Source: Oxyruncus cristatus
Taxonomy: Eukaryota > Chordata > Aves > Passeriformes > Cotingidae
Direction of reading: 5' to 3'
Length of the DNA stretch: 64,000 bases
NCBI GenBank assembly: GCA_013399855.1
Contig: VXAY01006170.1
Span: 1 to 64,000 of the forward strand
The notes beneath the pieces are model-generated. The model searched no databases. It saw only the letters and a list, made by a program, of their open reading frames with translations, and was not told where the DNA came from. This document shows, piece by piece, positions 51,101 through 58,940 of this stretch (positions within the stretch are counted from its first letter, which is position 1; every line of letters begins with the position of its first letter). Both the position numbers and the translations under genes were made by a program.

Positions 51101-54100
51101 AGGGAACTTGGGGCATATCCAGAGCATCATGCTGGGGACTCTGCACAGGAACAAGGACTGAGGCACCCAGCAGCACTGACAGCCTCACCCACACCAGGGC
51201 ACTGTGGTGCTGCCAGGGCCTCTCAGAGGCTCAGCCACACAGGGCTCCATCCCCAGAGCTTGTCCCTTCCTGGAGGACAAGTAAATCCTGCCTGGAGTAG
51301 TGCAGGCTGAGCTACCGTGGGTCCCTGCCCCTGCCCACATTCCACCTGCTCAGGGGGTGATGGAGACAAAATAATGCTCTGGTCACCCCTCCTGGCAGTG
51401 CCTCCAAAGCCAAGGGCACCCCAAGGTCATCTGCCTGCATGAGCAGCACCAAGATGAGACAAGGGGGGAGATGGGGAGCCCCTCATACCCACAGCCAGCC
51501 CTTATGAGAACTCAGCTCTCCGAGGCAGCCCAAATCCACCTCACTGCCCATCATACCCAGTGGACCAATGGCCAGCAGCAAAAGGTTGTGACATGTGCTA
51601 CCTCTGGCAATGGGTTACAATCTCCAGAAGAGTCCATGTTGAGCCAGCACAAGGCTTCCCCCTGTTCACAAGCCCAGGGCAGCCCCCAAGGCAACCCCAC
51701 ATGCCTGTGGGAAGGACGGGTCTGACACTGACGGTGCTACAGACACTCTCACACCTGAGCTGGAGCATGGCAGGGGCAGAGGCCAGCACAAACAGCGTGT
51801 CCCTTCCACAACTGCAACACGTGCCTCCGGGCTGTATCTGGGGAGTGCTGACCCCAGGACGGGTGCAAAGCCAGGGGCTGTGATCTGTTCTGTACCAAGC
51901 TGACGTGACTACAGGCACCCCAGGAGGGTCAGAGCAGCACTGTCAGGAGGCCAAATACCTCCTCCTGCTCTGGGACAGCTCAAACGCCCGAGTTATTTAT
52001 CTCCTGTGCTGAAACAGGAAACCTCCAACATGCTCAAACCCTGGACCCTTGCCAGAGTCAGGGGCACCTCAACAGCACAGCAGGAGCTGGACACAACTGG
52101 AAAGAAAACGTGAGCCCTGGGTGTGCTGTGTTGTGCCCATCTGGCAGAAGATGCCCTTGGCCCCATGGATGGAGGGATGGTGGCCAATGAGGGTCCCAGA
52201 AGGACAGGACCCTGCTCAGCAGCACACCCTGCTCCACACAGTGCCACCCATCAGCAGTGACACCTCAGTGCCCACTTCTCCCTGGGGTGCTGAGAACTGA
52301 CCCAGCCTGTCCCACCATAGGCCACCAGCACTCCCAGCCACAGGATGTCCCCACAGTGCCAGGGTCACAGGAAGCAGCTCCGACTCACTAGTGAGAGCAT
52401 TTCTGAAAGTAGCAACATTCACCCCAGCAGGGCTTTGGCTCAAGGGTCCTGCAGCCACAGACCACGTGCTTTTCTCAGCCCCCTGCTCTGGTAACACCCA
52501 GATCAAGCCAGACACTTCTCCTATGTCGGGAGATCAGCTCACGCCAGCTCAGGGGGCCATCAGCCCCGAGAAGTCCCAGCTGCCCCAGCAACAACAGCAG
52601 TGGCAGCGGGTTGTGGGGACACGAAGCACCCAGACAGACTGGCTGTGATCTATGTGCTCCTCCACCCATCCCCGCTGTGCCAGGTGTCCCCCACCACCCG
52701 GGAAACCTCCTGGAGAGCCCCAATCCAGGCACGACCCCCCCGGCGCAGGCACTTACCCCGTGGTGATGTCGTCATCCTCCGTCAGCGTCTTCCCCATGAG
52801 ATCGCTGTCGCTCATGTATCCCGACTTCAGCTCCACGTCGTCGGTGTCCAGTGCCTCGACCAGCTCCAGGCGGGAAATGTGGCTCAGCTTGCTTGGGCTG
52901 CGCATGGGCATGGTGTGCGAGTAGTGCGCCCGCTCCCCGTGCATGTACCAGCCGGGAGTGCCCTCGGAGCGGCACGTCCCCCCGACCGACGGCGCGTCCC
53001 CGGCCTGCAGGCGCGGGCTCGACTGCCCGTAGCGCCAGGACAGCGGGGAGGAGCGGTTGGAGAGGCTGGAGACACTCCGGGGGTTGGCTTCGTCGCTGTC
53101 GTAGCAGGTCATCTCCAGGGAGCTGCGAGGACGGGGGGGACGGGGGGTTAGGGCAGGGCATGGGGGGCATGCCCGCCCCAAACTGGAGCTGCAAGTGCGC
53201 AGAAGGCAAAACTGCCCACTTGAAGGCAACCAGGCAAGCCCAGGAGTGTGGGCACAGGGATACTGGCCTGGGCCCCTTCATCTCAGCTGGTCCCCTCCTA
53301 GCCTGCCTGGTGCCAGCCCAGTGTCCCTCAATTCAGGACCCACTGGTGTCTAGTGGTGCCCTTGTCTCCCCAGGGACAGTGGAGTAGGATATGAGATGTG
53401 ATGGGGCCTCTGTGCCTCCCCACAGCCCCAGTCACCCCACAAGGACAATGCTCCACCACGGCCCTGCCCACCCACCTCAGAGCAGGGCCAGGGGTGCCAC
53501 CAGGGCTGGCAGCAAACACACCTGGGAGAGGGGTCAGCACCATCCCAGAGACCAGCCCTGGCCCTGAACTCCAGCTGTGCTGAACCCCAATAACAGGACA
53601 CCTGCAGTGGAAAGCCCAGACATGCTTCCCTGTGCCAGGGCTGCTCCTCCTCGGCCACTTCCCTCCCAGTACTTCAACATCTGCACCCAAATATCACCCC
53701 AGACACACAGGACAGGACGAGTTGGGGTGGGGGCAGCAATCCCAGGGGATGTGGCAGCGGGCCATGCCAGGGAGTGGAGGCTGTGAGGTTGCCAAGGGAC
53801 AAACCAGGGACCAGGTCCCTGCAGCAGCGTTTCACACTGAACCTATGGAGAGTGAACCCCCACATCTGGGCAGGAGGGGACTCCCAAAGACAGGACTGCC
53901 CAGCCCCAGGGGCTGCCCACAAGTGCAGTGCTCTGCAGCCATCTCAGAGCCCATGAGTGCTTCAGGAACAGGGAGTTTCATCATCCCACACACCCCTTGG
54001 GGTATATTTTGGGCAAACAGTGATGCTGAAACTAAATTTAGGCACCAAAAACGATTACTTCTTGGAGCAGCTTCCTGGGGACCCGCAGCCCTCAAATTGG

Positions 54101-57100
54101 CTCCAAACGCTACTATCAGCAAATTATTCCCTAGCTCGGATTAAACGTTCCTGCAGGAGCACCCAAAGCCAAACCCTGGCTGCAGCATTGAATCTAAAAC
54201 AGGGAACGACAGAAAAAACCGAGGAAGTTTGTTGAAGTGGAACTAAAAGGGGCAGCTAAAAGTTTTTGTCGGCAGCACAAAGGCTGTTTGAGGATGTACT
54301 GCCGGTGGCTCGGAGCAGATGCCAACCACATCTCCGAGCAGGAAGAACAGAAGCCTCACCTCGAATCCCGGGTTCAGTTCTGGGTCCCTCATGACAAGAA
54401 AGATATTGAGGGGCTGGAGCCTGTCCAGCAAAGGGCAACTGAGCTGGGGAAGGAGCTGGAGCAGCTGAGAGAGCTGGGGGGGCTCAGCCTGGAGAAAATG
54501 AGGCTCAGGGGGGACCTTCTCGCTGACATGAGGGTGGAGCCAGGTGGGGGTTGGGCTCTGCTCCCAGGGAACAAGGGACAGGATGAGAGGAAATAGCCTC
54601 AAGTTATGCCAGGGGAGGTTTAGGTTGGATACTGGGAAAATTTCTTCACAGAAAGGCTGGTCAGACCCTGGCACAGACTGCCCAGGGCAGTGATGAAGTC
54701 ACCATTCCTGGAAGTGTTCAAAACGCGTGTGGATGTTGCACTTGGGGACGTGGTTTAATGGTGAACATGGCAGTGCTACAGGAGCAGCTGGACTCTGTGG
54801 TCTTAGAGGCCTTTTCCAACCTAAATGATCCTGTGATTCCATGATTCTCTAAGCCTCTGAGGAAGCTCATACAGCCCTGCAGCTGGGTGCAAAGACTGCC
54901 AGGAATACAGTGACATCTTTCAGGAATCAACTTGCATCCTAAAAAGGGAACAGCAAAGGCCGAGCCCTCAGCCACTGGACGGAAGAACACAGTGAGGAGA
55001 AAAAGAAAAATTTGAGGAATAGTTTGTGGAAGGAATAAAGAGAGAGCCCAAAGCGGCTACAGGACACTGGCGATGCAGGCACATCCAGAGGATGGCAGAC
55101 GACATCTGTATCAGACAGAGTTGTAGGAAGTGTTCCCAAGAGCAGAATGAGTGGGTATGTGTATAATTACAATGTATCAGGGAAGAGCTGACACAGCTTT
55201 AGCAAAGGAAAATCTGGCTCACAGCCACGGAGGAGCTTCTGGAGGAATGCAGGGAGCTGCCGAGGCTGCTATGGGCTACCGGAATAAAGTAAAGCTTCCA
55301 AATAAATTCAGCTGCCATCAGACAAGAGGGAAGATCCTCACATATTTAAGTTCTGCTGAAAGGGACAGAGTGCAGGGGGAGGGATCCCTGGTCTATCCAT
55401 ACCCATTTTAGTCCGTGGCAGGGATGCAGCTGAGGCCTCCACCGCGTGATGTACTTGGAGCTCATCAACAAAAGGAAGTGATAGTGAAGAGTCAAATCCC
55501 ACCAGCAATGCCAATTTAATCACCCTTAATATCCTTGCCCTATTTCCCTAAGACCCGAGCTGATGGAGGATTTCCAAAGGAGCGCTGGGGCGAGGAGGGG
55601 GGTGGAGTTTGACACCGATGAAGGTGAACACGACGCAGCCCTGGCTCACTGTGGGCAGTGCCAGGCTCTGATGCAGCTCCTGTGCCAAGCAAAGGGATGG
55701 CAGAGCTGTAATGGACAATCCCAGCAAATGGCCAGCTCAGTTGGAATATTCTTATGGCCCCATGCAAATCCCTCCACCCCAGTGCTCTGCTGCTCCTGGC
55801 TCAGGAAAGATCTGGGAAGCGCAGCAAGGATGAGCAAAGATCTAGAAATTCTGGGTGATGAAAAGGGAGATGAAGGGGCTGCTTCGACCTGGGCCAGGTT
55901 GACTGAGGGGCGACACAGGAAGGTCTGTAATGGTGAGAGGGGCCTGAAGGTTGTGAGGAAGCTGCAGCTTTTTGTCCCTCCCAAGACAAAAATCAGGACC
56001 AAGGGAGACCACGAGGTGGCAACACACTCTAGGAGAAGGATGTTCCCGCATCCTCACTTTTCCAACTCACCCACACAGCCTCTACAAACCCAGAGAGGAG
56101 CAGAAACCCTGCGGGGACTCAAGTGAGAGAGCGGGGGGGACACAGGCAGTCTCAGGTGTGGTCAGAGCACCCTGAGCACACACACTCTGCTCTGGTTCCC
56201 CACACACTGCTCACCCTGTCCCCAGCACCACCATCCCCCGGCCCCAGTCTGGGCAGGGCACTCCAGGGTATCATAGAATCATAGAATCAGCCGGGTTGGA
56301 AAGGACCTCTGAGATCATCAAGTCCACCCCTTGATCCAACCCCACCGCGGTTCCCAGACTATGGCACTCAGTGCCACGTCCAGCCTCACCTTAAACACCT
56401 CCAGGGATGGAGAATCCACCACTTCCCTGGGTAGCCCATTCCAATGGCTGATTACCCTCTCTGGAAAGAATTTCTTTCTAATATCCAACCTAAACCTCCC
56501 CTGGCACAGCTTAAGGCCGAGCCCTCTTGTCTCACTGCTGGTTCCTGGGAGAAGAGACCAACCCCCACCTGGCTACAGCCTCCTGTCAGGGAGTTGTAGA
56601 GAGCGATGAGGTCTCCCCTGAGCCTTCTCTTCTCCAGGCTAAACAACCCCAGCCCCCTCAGCCTCTCCTCATGGGAATTGTGCTCAAGTCCCTTCACCAG
56701 CCTGGTTGCTCTTCTCTCGACCTGCTCCAGCCCCTCCATGTCCTTCCTGAGCTGAGGGGCCCAGAACTGGACACAGCACTCCAGGGGTGGCCTCACCAGC
56801 CCACCTCTGCTCATGGGCTCTGGCTGAGGGTTCCTCCATCATCATCCCACACAGTGCAGAGAAACTGAGTCAGTGATGGGGATGGAGCCTCTGGTCCAAA
56901 CCTGGGTGGGCATAGGGGATACCCTTACCTCTGGTGGTCCACCTGGGGTCACCCAACCACTGGGAACACACCTACCTCTCTCTGCCCTGTCAGCTCTGTT
57001 CATTGCCACCACGCCCCAATTCCCAATGTCCCAGAGCACTGTCAGGGACAGGGCTCTGACACAGCCCCACACGACACCCCACGGATTTGGGGGCTTCTCT

Positions 57101-57359
57101 CCAAGCCTCCATGCACAAGGTCCCCAGGACACGGGGCACAGCTGATTCCCTCCCATCCACATGGCCCTGACCAGGAGCAGAATTGCTTCCTGGCTGCCCC
57201 GGGAAGGACACTGATTATGGAGAAGGGGTGGTGGGAGTCCAGTGTTGGAACCTCACCTGTGAGACACCTGAGAGCCCCTCAGGCTGGACATGGTCTCCTC
57301 CAGGTTCTGCCGAAGGTCCAGAACATTCTGCACTGTCCTTTTCCTCTGGGACTCAGGGT
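30024..57359 (-). CDS. NAV1: neuron navigator 1, 29 exons, 5' end beyond window
   Basis: Microtubule plus-end-associated AAA-family protein of neuronal migration and axon guidance. Twenty-nine GT-AG exons join in frame to 1621 residues plus a split Asp, ending TGA at 30026-30024. Order, numbered from the first whole residue in the window: Ser-rich microtubule-binding region; SGIP motif (382-385), an SxIP-type EB-protein ligand; coiled coil about 830-905; lysine run before residue 965; second coiled coil about 1043-1103; AAA-type ATPase with Walker A GPSGTGKT (1302-1309) and Walker B VILLDD (1368-1373); conserved tail ending [11 protein letters not shown]1 rather than NAV2 or NAV3 by close match throughout to the human NAV1 sequence as I recall it. 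The first large coding exon, which in mammals carries the residues before DPESQRK, is not in the window and must lie past 64000. Confidence 0.96.
30120..30660 (-). other. NAV1: NAV1 intron w28-w29
   Basis: 541-base GT-AG intron. Nothing else seen. Confidence 0.85.
30661..30858 (-). CDS. NAV1: NAV1 exon w28
   Basis: Residues 1525-1590: [20 protein letters not shown] through SSLDSDPL. Phase 0 at both ends. Confidence 0.95.
31087..31205 (-). CDS. NAV1: NAV1 exon w27
   Basis: Completes Gly1485 and encodes [20 protein letters not shown] through EGAKDGLK. Conserved navigator-family C-terminal region. Confidence 0.95.
31206..31693 (-). other. NAV1: NAV1 intron w26-w27
   Basis: 488-base GT-AG intron. 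Nothing else seen. Confidence 0.85.
31694..31890 (-). CDS. NAV1: NAV1 exon w26
   Basis: Residues 1420-1484: [20 protein letters not shown] through [11 protein letters not shown]-terminal part of the ATPase domain. Confidence 0.96.
32163..32234 (-). CDS. NAV1: NAV1 exon w25 (72 nt)
   Basis: Completes Cys1395 and encodes [23 protein letters not shown]. The IGTTNQP segment fits the sensor position of the ATPase fold. Confidence 0.94.
32413..32567 (-). CDS. NAV1: NAV1 exon w24 (Walker B)
   Basis: Residues 1344-1394: [20 protein letters not shown], then [20 protein letters not shown] with the Walker B acidic pair, ending LTCKYHK and TG of Cys1395. Confidence 0.96.
32663..32898 (-). CDS. NAV1: NAV1 exon w23 (Walker A)
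   Basis: Residues 1266-1343. Carries [20 protein letters not shown], the nucleotide-binding P-loop, and ends FNMHQQSCK. Nearly identical to human NAV1. Confidence 0.97.
32997..33156 (-). CDS. NAV1: NAV1 exon w22
   Basis: Residues 1212-1264: [20 protein letters not shown] through SVVVTLK, plus the first base of Gly1265. N-terminal flank of the ATPase domain. Confidence 0.94.
33306..33401 (-). CDS. NAV1: NAV1 exon w21
   Basis: Residues 1180-1211: [20 protein letters not shown] through [10 protein letters not shown]. Phase 0 at both ends. Close to human NAV1 with small changes (Trp-Thr for Cys-Ser). Confidence 0.94.
33519..33616 (-). CDS. NAV1: NAV1 exon w20
   Basis: Completes Asp1147 and encodes [20 protein letters not shown] through MPPQHIIKG. 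Leads into the region before the ATPase. Confidence 0.94.
33831..34005 (-). CDS. NAV1: NAV1 exon w19
   Basis: Residues 1089-1146: [20 protein letters not shown] through AFNPSLGDA. Ends the second coiled coil, then a Ser/Pro linker. Confidence 0.94.
34145..34307 (-). CDS. NAV1: NAV1 exon w18 (second coiled coil)
   Basis: Residues 1035-1088: [20 protein letters not shown] through [10 protein letters not shown]. The join ...GIDTAELFQAHNE lacks a stretch of about ten residues that the human protein, as recalled, has here. The acceptor choice (cccag before gctcttc) is set by frame. Confidence 0.9.
34394..34590 (-). CDS. NAV1: NAV1 exon w17
   Basis: Residues 969-1033: [20 protein letters not shown] through [11 protein letters not shown], plus two bases of Glu1034. 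Donor gtatgt. The following intron is only 86 bases. Confidence 0.94.
34591..35915 (-). other. NAV1: NAV1 intron after the 9-nt microexon
   Basis: 1.3 kb intron starting gtaagtccc. No repeat family recognised. Open frames on both strands have no match. Confidence 0.85.
35916..35924 (-). CDS. NAV1: NAV1 exon w16 (9-nt microexon, Val-Tyr-Glu)
   Basis: GTGTACGAG lies between a strong polypyrimidine tract ending ttttccag and the strong donor gtaagt. It joins SW of the exon before to [10 protein letters not shown] of the exon after, giving [16 protein letters not shown] as in human NAV1. A branch-point-like ctgac is at 35944-35948. Too short for any ORF caller. Confidence 0.93.
35925..36335 (-). 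other. NAV1: NAV1 intron before the 9-nt microexon
   Basis: 411 bases from gtgggtcgg to ttttttccag. The T-run and the ctgac branch candidate sit next to the microexon. Confidence 0.88.
36336..36457 (-). CDS. NAV1: NAV1 exon w15 (Ser-rich, lysine run)
   Basis: Completes Glu925 and encodes [20 protein letters not shown] through a six-lysine run and SW. The run is coded by a ttc repeat on the plus strand and is also present in the human protein as recalled. Confidence 0.95.
36458..37068 (-). other. NAV1: NAV1 intron w14-w15
   Basis: 611-base GT-AG intron. Nothing else seen. Confidence 0.85.
37069..37180 (-). CDS. NAV1: NAV1 exon w14 (end of first coiled coil)
   Basis: Residues 888-924: [20 protein letters not shown] through [12 protein letters not shown], plus the first base of Glu925. 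Confidence 0.94.
37341..37424 (-). CDS. NAV1: NAV1 exon w13 (coiled coil)
   Basis: Residues 860-887: [20 protein letters not shown] through LAETAEEK. Phase 0 at both ends. Confidence 0.94.
37618..37695 (-). CDS. NAV1: NAV1 exon w12 (coiled coil)
   Basis: Residues 834-859: [20 protein letters not shown] through SQLSAN. Heptad-like Leu/Ile spacing. Phase 0 at both ends. Confidence 0.94.
37785..37808 (-). CDS. NAV1: NAV1 exon w11 (24-nt microexon)
   Basis: Eight residues, AEEKMQSE, between acceptor catactgccag and donor gtgagc. Starts the first coiled coil. In-frame length, so skipping keeps the frame. Confidence 0.9.
37976..38028 (-). CDS. NAV1: NAV1 exon w10 (53 nt)
   Basis: Completes Val808 and encodes [17 protein letters not shown], matching human NAV1. 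Donor gtaaga. Confidence 0.92.
38029..38581 (-). other. NAV1: NAV1 intron w9-w10
   Basis: 553-base GT-AG intron. Nothing else seen. Confidence 0.85.
38582..38752 (-). CDS. NAV1: NAV1 exon w9
   Basis: Residues 752-807: [20 protein letters not shown] through [11 protein letters not shown]. 171 bases; phase 1 in and out. Confidence 0.95.
38753..39358 (-). other. NAV1: NAV1 intron w8-w9
   Basis: 606-base intron from gtcagt to ccttgcag. Nothing else seen. Confidence 0.85.
39359..39507 (-). CDS. NAV1: NAV1 exon w8
   Basis: Residues 702-750: [20 protein letters not shown] through GKGPLTSI, plus the first base of Val751. Confidence 0.94.
39672..39713 (-). CDS. NAV1: NAV1 exon w7 (42 nt)
   Basis: Short in-frame exon coding [13 protein letters not shown] with split Ser687 and Arg701 at its edges. 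Its length is a multiple of three, so it can be skipped without a frameshift. Confidence 0.92.
39917..40378 (-). CDS. NAV1: NAV1 exon w6 (poly-Glu expansion)
   Basis: Residues 534-686, from [20 protein letters not shown] to GSPRLTHLD. Contains an Ala run, then nine consecutive Glu coded by a CTC/TCC repeat on the plus strand near 39967-39994. The human protein, as recalled, has a shorter acidic stretch (EEETEE). Confidence 0.95.
40481..41174 (-). CDS. NAV1: NAV1 exon w5 (SxIP motif)
   Basis: The largest exon in the window, 694 bases, residues 303-532. Starts [15 protein letters not shown] and ends [19 protein letters not shown] contains the SGIP EB-binding motif. Contains an [12 protein letters not shown] basic helix-like stretch. 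Confidence 0.96.
41505..41802 (-). CDS. NAV1: NAV1 exon w4
   Basis: Residues 203-301: [20 protein letters not shown] through AQSTLKVA, plus the first base of Gly302. Basic, Ser/Pro-rich microtubule-binding region. Confidence 0.95.
42007..42145 (-). CDS. NAV1: NAV1 exon w3
   Basis: Residues 157-202: [20 protein letters not shown] through ASRRNSAIA. Preceded by the longest intron in the window (10.6 kb). Confidence 0.95.
42890..43072 (+). repeat. CR1 LINE 3' fragment
   Basis: Contains tttgtccagaaaagatgtgg, gacagggtttggagcaacct and aaggtcccttccaacccaga, then a short attctgtga tail. Short and decayed. Confidence 0.85.
44283..44537 (-). promoter_or_regulatory. NAV1: GC-rich internal block, candidate alternative NAV1 promoter and first exon
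   Basis: CpG-rich sequence runs into the gap. On the minus strand it ends ggaatggctctgg and is followed by the strong donor gtaagatgg (gt at 44282-44281). In the phase that fits exon w3 there is no ATG after a stop at 44371-44369, so such an exon would be non-coding and translation would start further on. Entirely inferred. Confidence 0.35.
44538..45235. other. assembly gap (698 N)
   Basis: The left flank is very GC- and CpG-rich (ccggacctgccccacg); the right flank is C-rich. The position suggests a lost CpG-island core. Confidence 0.99.
48391..48424 (+). repeat. 17-bp perfect tandem duplication
   Basis: ccaaacatctgctcccg occurs twice with no spacer. Each copy carries one catctg E-box. Confidence 0.9.
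50385..50720 (+). repeat. about 20-bp minisatellite (ctgggtgaggggatgtg)
   Basis: Some 16 units of ctgggtgagggg plus variable ctgtg, atgtg or gcgctg, sometimes with an extra aggatggatg. Minus-strand frames rich in Ser-Pro-His come only from this repeat. Confidence 0.93.
52757..53122 (-). CDS. NAV1: NAV1 exon w2
   Basis: Residues 34-156: [20 protein letters not shown] through [14 protein letters not shown] and GG of Gly156. Ser-rich, with the conserved [19 protein letters not shown] segment. Donor gtaagt. Confidence 0.95.
54362..54846 (+). repeat. CR1 LINE 3' fragment
   Basis: Runs from gggttcagttctgggtccct through ctcagcctggagaaaatgag and ttaggttggatactgggaaa to the tail gatcctgtgattccatgatt. 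Confidence 0.93.
56271..56806 (-). repeat. CR1 LINE 3' fragment, inverted and well preserved
   Basis: Begins with the reverse complement of the CR1 tail (atcatagaatcatagaatc), then aaggacctctgagatcatca, and ends at gcccagaactggacacagca. The best preserved CR1 here, in the NAV1 sense orientation. Confidence 0.95.
57257..57359 (-). CDS. NAV1: NAV1 exon w1 (most 5' exon in window)
   Basis: Completes a split Asp, then encodes [20 protein letters not shown] through [10 protein letters not shown] and two bases of Ser34. Acceptor ctgtccacag, donor gtgagg. A GGAT microsatellite starts about 30 bases upstream of the acceptor. Confidence 0.93.
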
Positions 57360-57388
57360 CTGTGGACAGACAAGGTCATGGCTTTAAA

Positions 57389-57471
57389 GGGATGGATGGA
57401 TGGATGGATGGATGGATGGATGGAGGGATGGATGGATGGATGGATGGATGGATGGAGGGATGGATGGATGG
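57389..57471 (+). repeat. NAV1: GGAT tetranucleotide microsatellite
   Basis: About 20 ggat units with two gagg interruptions. Starts roughly 30 bases upstream of the NAV1 exon w1 acceptor. Confidence 0.97.
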
Positions 57472-57994
57472 CTTTTGCCCATGGCCCTGCTCCCCAGCCC
57501 TGGCTCTGTCCACCAGGAGGGAACAGGGCAAGGCTCGCACCGGACTGGAGCTGCACCACCCCAAAAGGCCACTCCCAAGTGTGCAGCTGGGATGGGGATG
57601 TCCAGTCTGGAAAGGAGGCGTTGGTGGAGACCAAGGGCCTGTGGGTCCTGGCCACAGGACCCACAGAGGTAACAAGAGACCAACTACAGCCAGATGATCC
57701 TGAAGCACTGTGACCCTGCTCCACGGGGCCATGCAGGAGCAAGTCCTGAAAGAATGTCCCCAAAGCTGCCCCTCTGTCATGCAGGCACTCGGGGTGCTCC
57801 AGCCTGGGGACATGGGCACAGCAGGTCCAAGGGGATGTCTGGGAGTGGAGGACACTGGGCCTCACTCACAGAGGAGTGGCTGCTTCCGCAAGAGGCTGGG
57901 GCAGCCGGGTGGACTGAGCCCCATGGGCACAGCCCAGGGCTGGGAATCCCCTAGCTCTGGCTGCCCTGGGGCTTCTCCAGGTATGCAGACCCAG

Positions 57995-58185
57995 AGCACA
58001 GGTGTGCACACATACACACAGCCATGGACCCCCCAAAATACACCTGTGCACATGCATGTACCCACATCACAACCGCTTGTGCACACACGTGCAGATACAC
58101 CCACACACATGTGCACACACACTGCACACACAGGAGTGTGCACACCTCCCAGAGACACTTGCACAGATGTGTGTGAACACAGACA
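57995..58185 (+). repeat. CA/GTGCAC-rich low-complexity tract
   Basis: Dense gtgcacac, cacacaca and catgtgca motifs with alternating purine-pyrimidine character. Confidence 0.85.
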
Positions 58186-58469
58186 CCCGTACAGAGGAGG
58201 GGTTCAACCCTGGCACCGCCCTGGCAGCACTGTGGGCTCAGGGCCATGGCTCCAGTCCCGTGGGTCCATCCCGCTCGCGTGCACCCCGCACACTAACAGC
58301 CGTGCCACTGTGGCTTTGATCCCTGATTTCAGGCCTTTCAGCTGCAGCCTGCCATGGATCTGCAGCGACAGCAGGCGCCAGGGACACAGGATGTGGCTCC
58401 TCCTAATGTAACGTGGCAACCAGTGCTTCGGGATTTGAAACGGCACCGTATGAGCTGCAGCAACACGAG

Positions 58470-58850
58470 GACTGGGGACACTGCCGGCACACACCCCAGC
58501 CACAGGGACAGAGGGACAGGGAATACCACTGGCACCCATCCTGGCTGCAGGGACACAGGGACAGGGGACACTGCTGGCACACATCCTGGCTGACAGTAAC
58601 AGGGGATTCCAATGGCACACAACTCAGCTGCAGTGACATGGGAACAGGGAACACTGGTGGCACACAGCCCGGCTCCAGGGACACAGGGACAGGGGACACC
58701 AATGGCACAGCCCTTGGCTGCAGGGACATGGGGATGGGGGACACCACCGGAACACACCCCAGCTACAGGAACACGAGGACACCAGACACTGTCAGCACAC
58801 ATCCCAGCTGCAGGGACACGGGGATGGGGGACGCCAATGACACACACGCC
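58470..58850 (+). repeat. about 57-60-bp minisatellite
   Basis: Roughly six diverged copies of gctgcagggacacagggaca, then ggggacaccactggcacaca, then tcctg. It leaves both strands open by chance. Confidence 0.9.
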
Positions 58851-58940
58851 GGCAGCTCCCCACAATGACACAGCCACACAGCTCCCCACAATGACACAGC
58901 CACACAGCTCCCCACAATGACACAGTCACACAGCAATGCT
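58850..58940 (+). repeat. 27-bp tandem triplication
   Basis: cagctccccacaatgacaca plus gccacacagc-type ends, three nearly exact copies directly after the longer minisatellite. Confidence 0.92.

Larger units (their letters stand above)
42146..52756 (-). other. NAV1: 10.6 kb NAV1 intron w2-w3 with internal GC-rich block
   Basis: No exon recognised. Holds a CR1 piece (42890-43072), a CpG-rich stretch (44284-44537) at the edge of a 698-N gap, a 17-bp tandem duplication (48391-48424) and a minisatellite (50385-50720). The rest is GC-rich and featureless. Confidence 0.8.
53123..57256 (-). other. NAV1: 4.1 kb NAV1 intron w1-w2
   Basis: Holds two CR1 copies (54362-54846 plus, 56271-56806 minus) and AT-richer stretches at 53990-54330 and 54980-55350 that are not clearly repeats. 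No exon seen. Confidence 0.85.

Noticed and set aside
58338..58889. 183-codon frame with periodic VPCPCVP-like repeats
   Set aside because: Period equals the minisatellite unit; the opposite strand is open as well.
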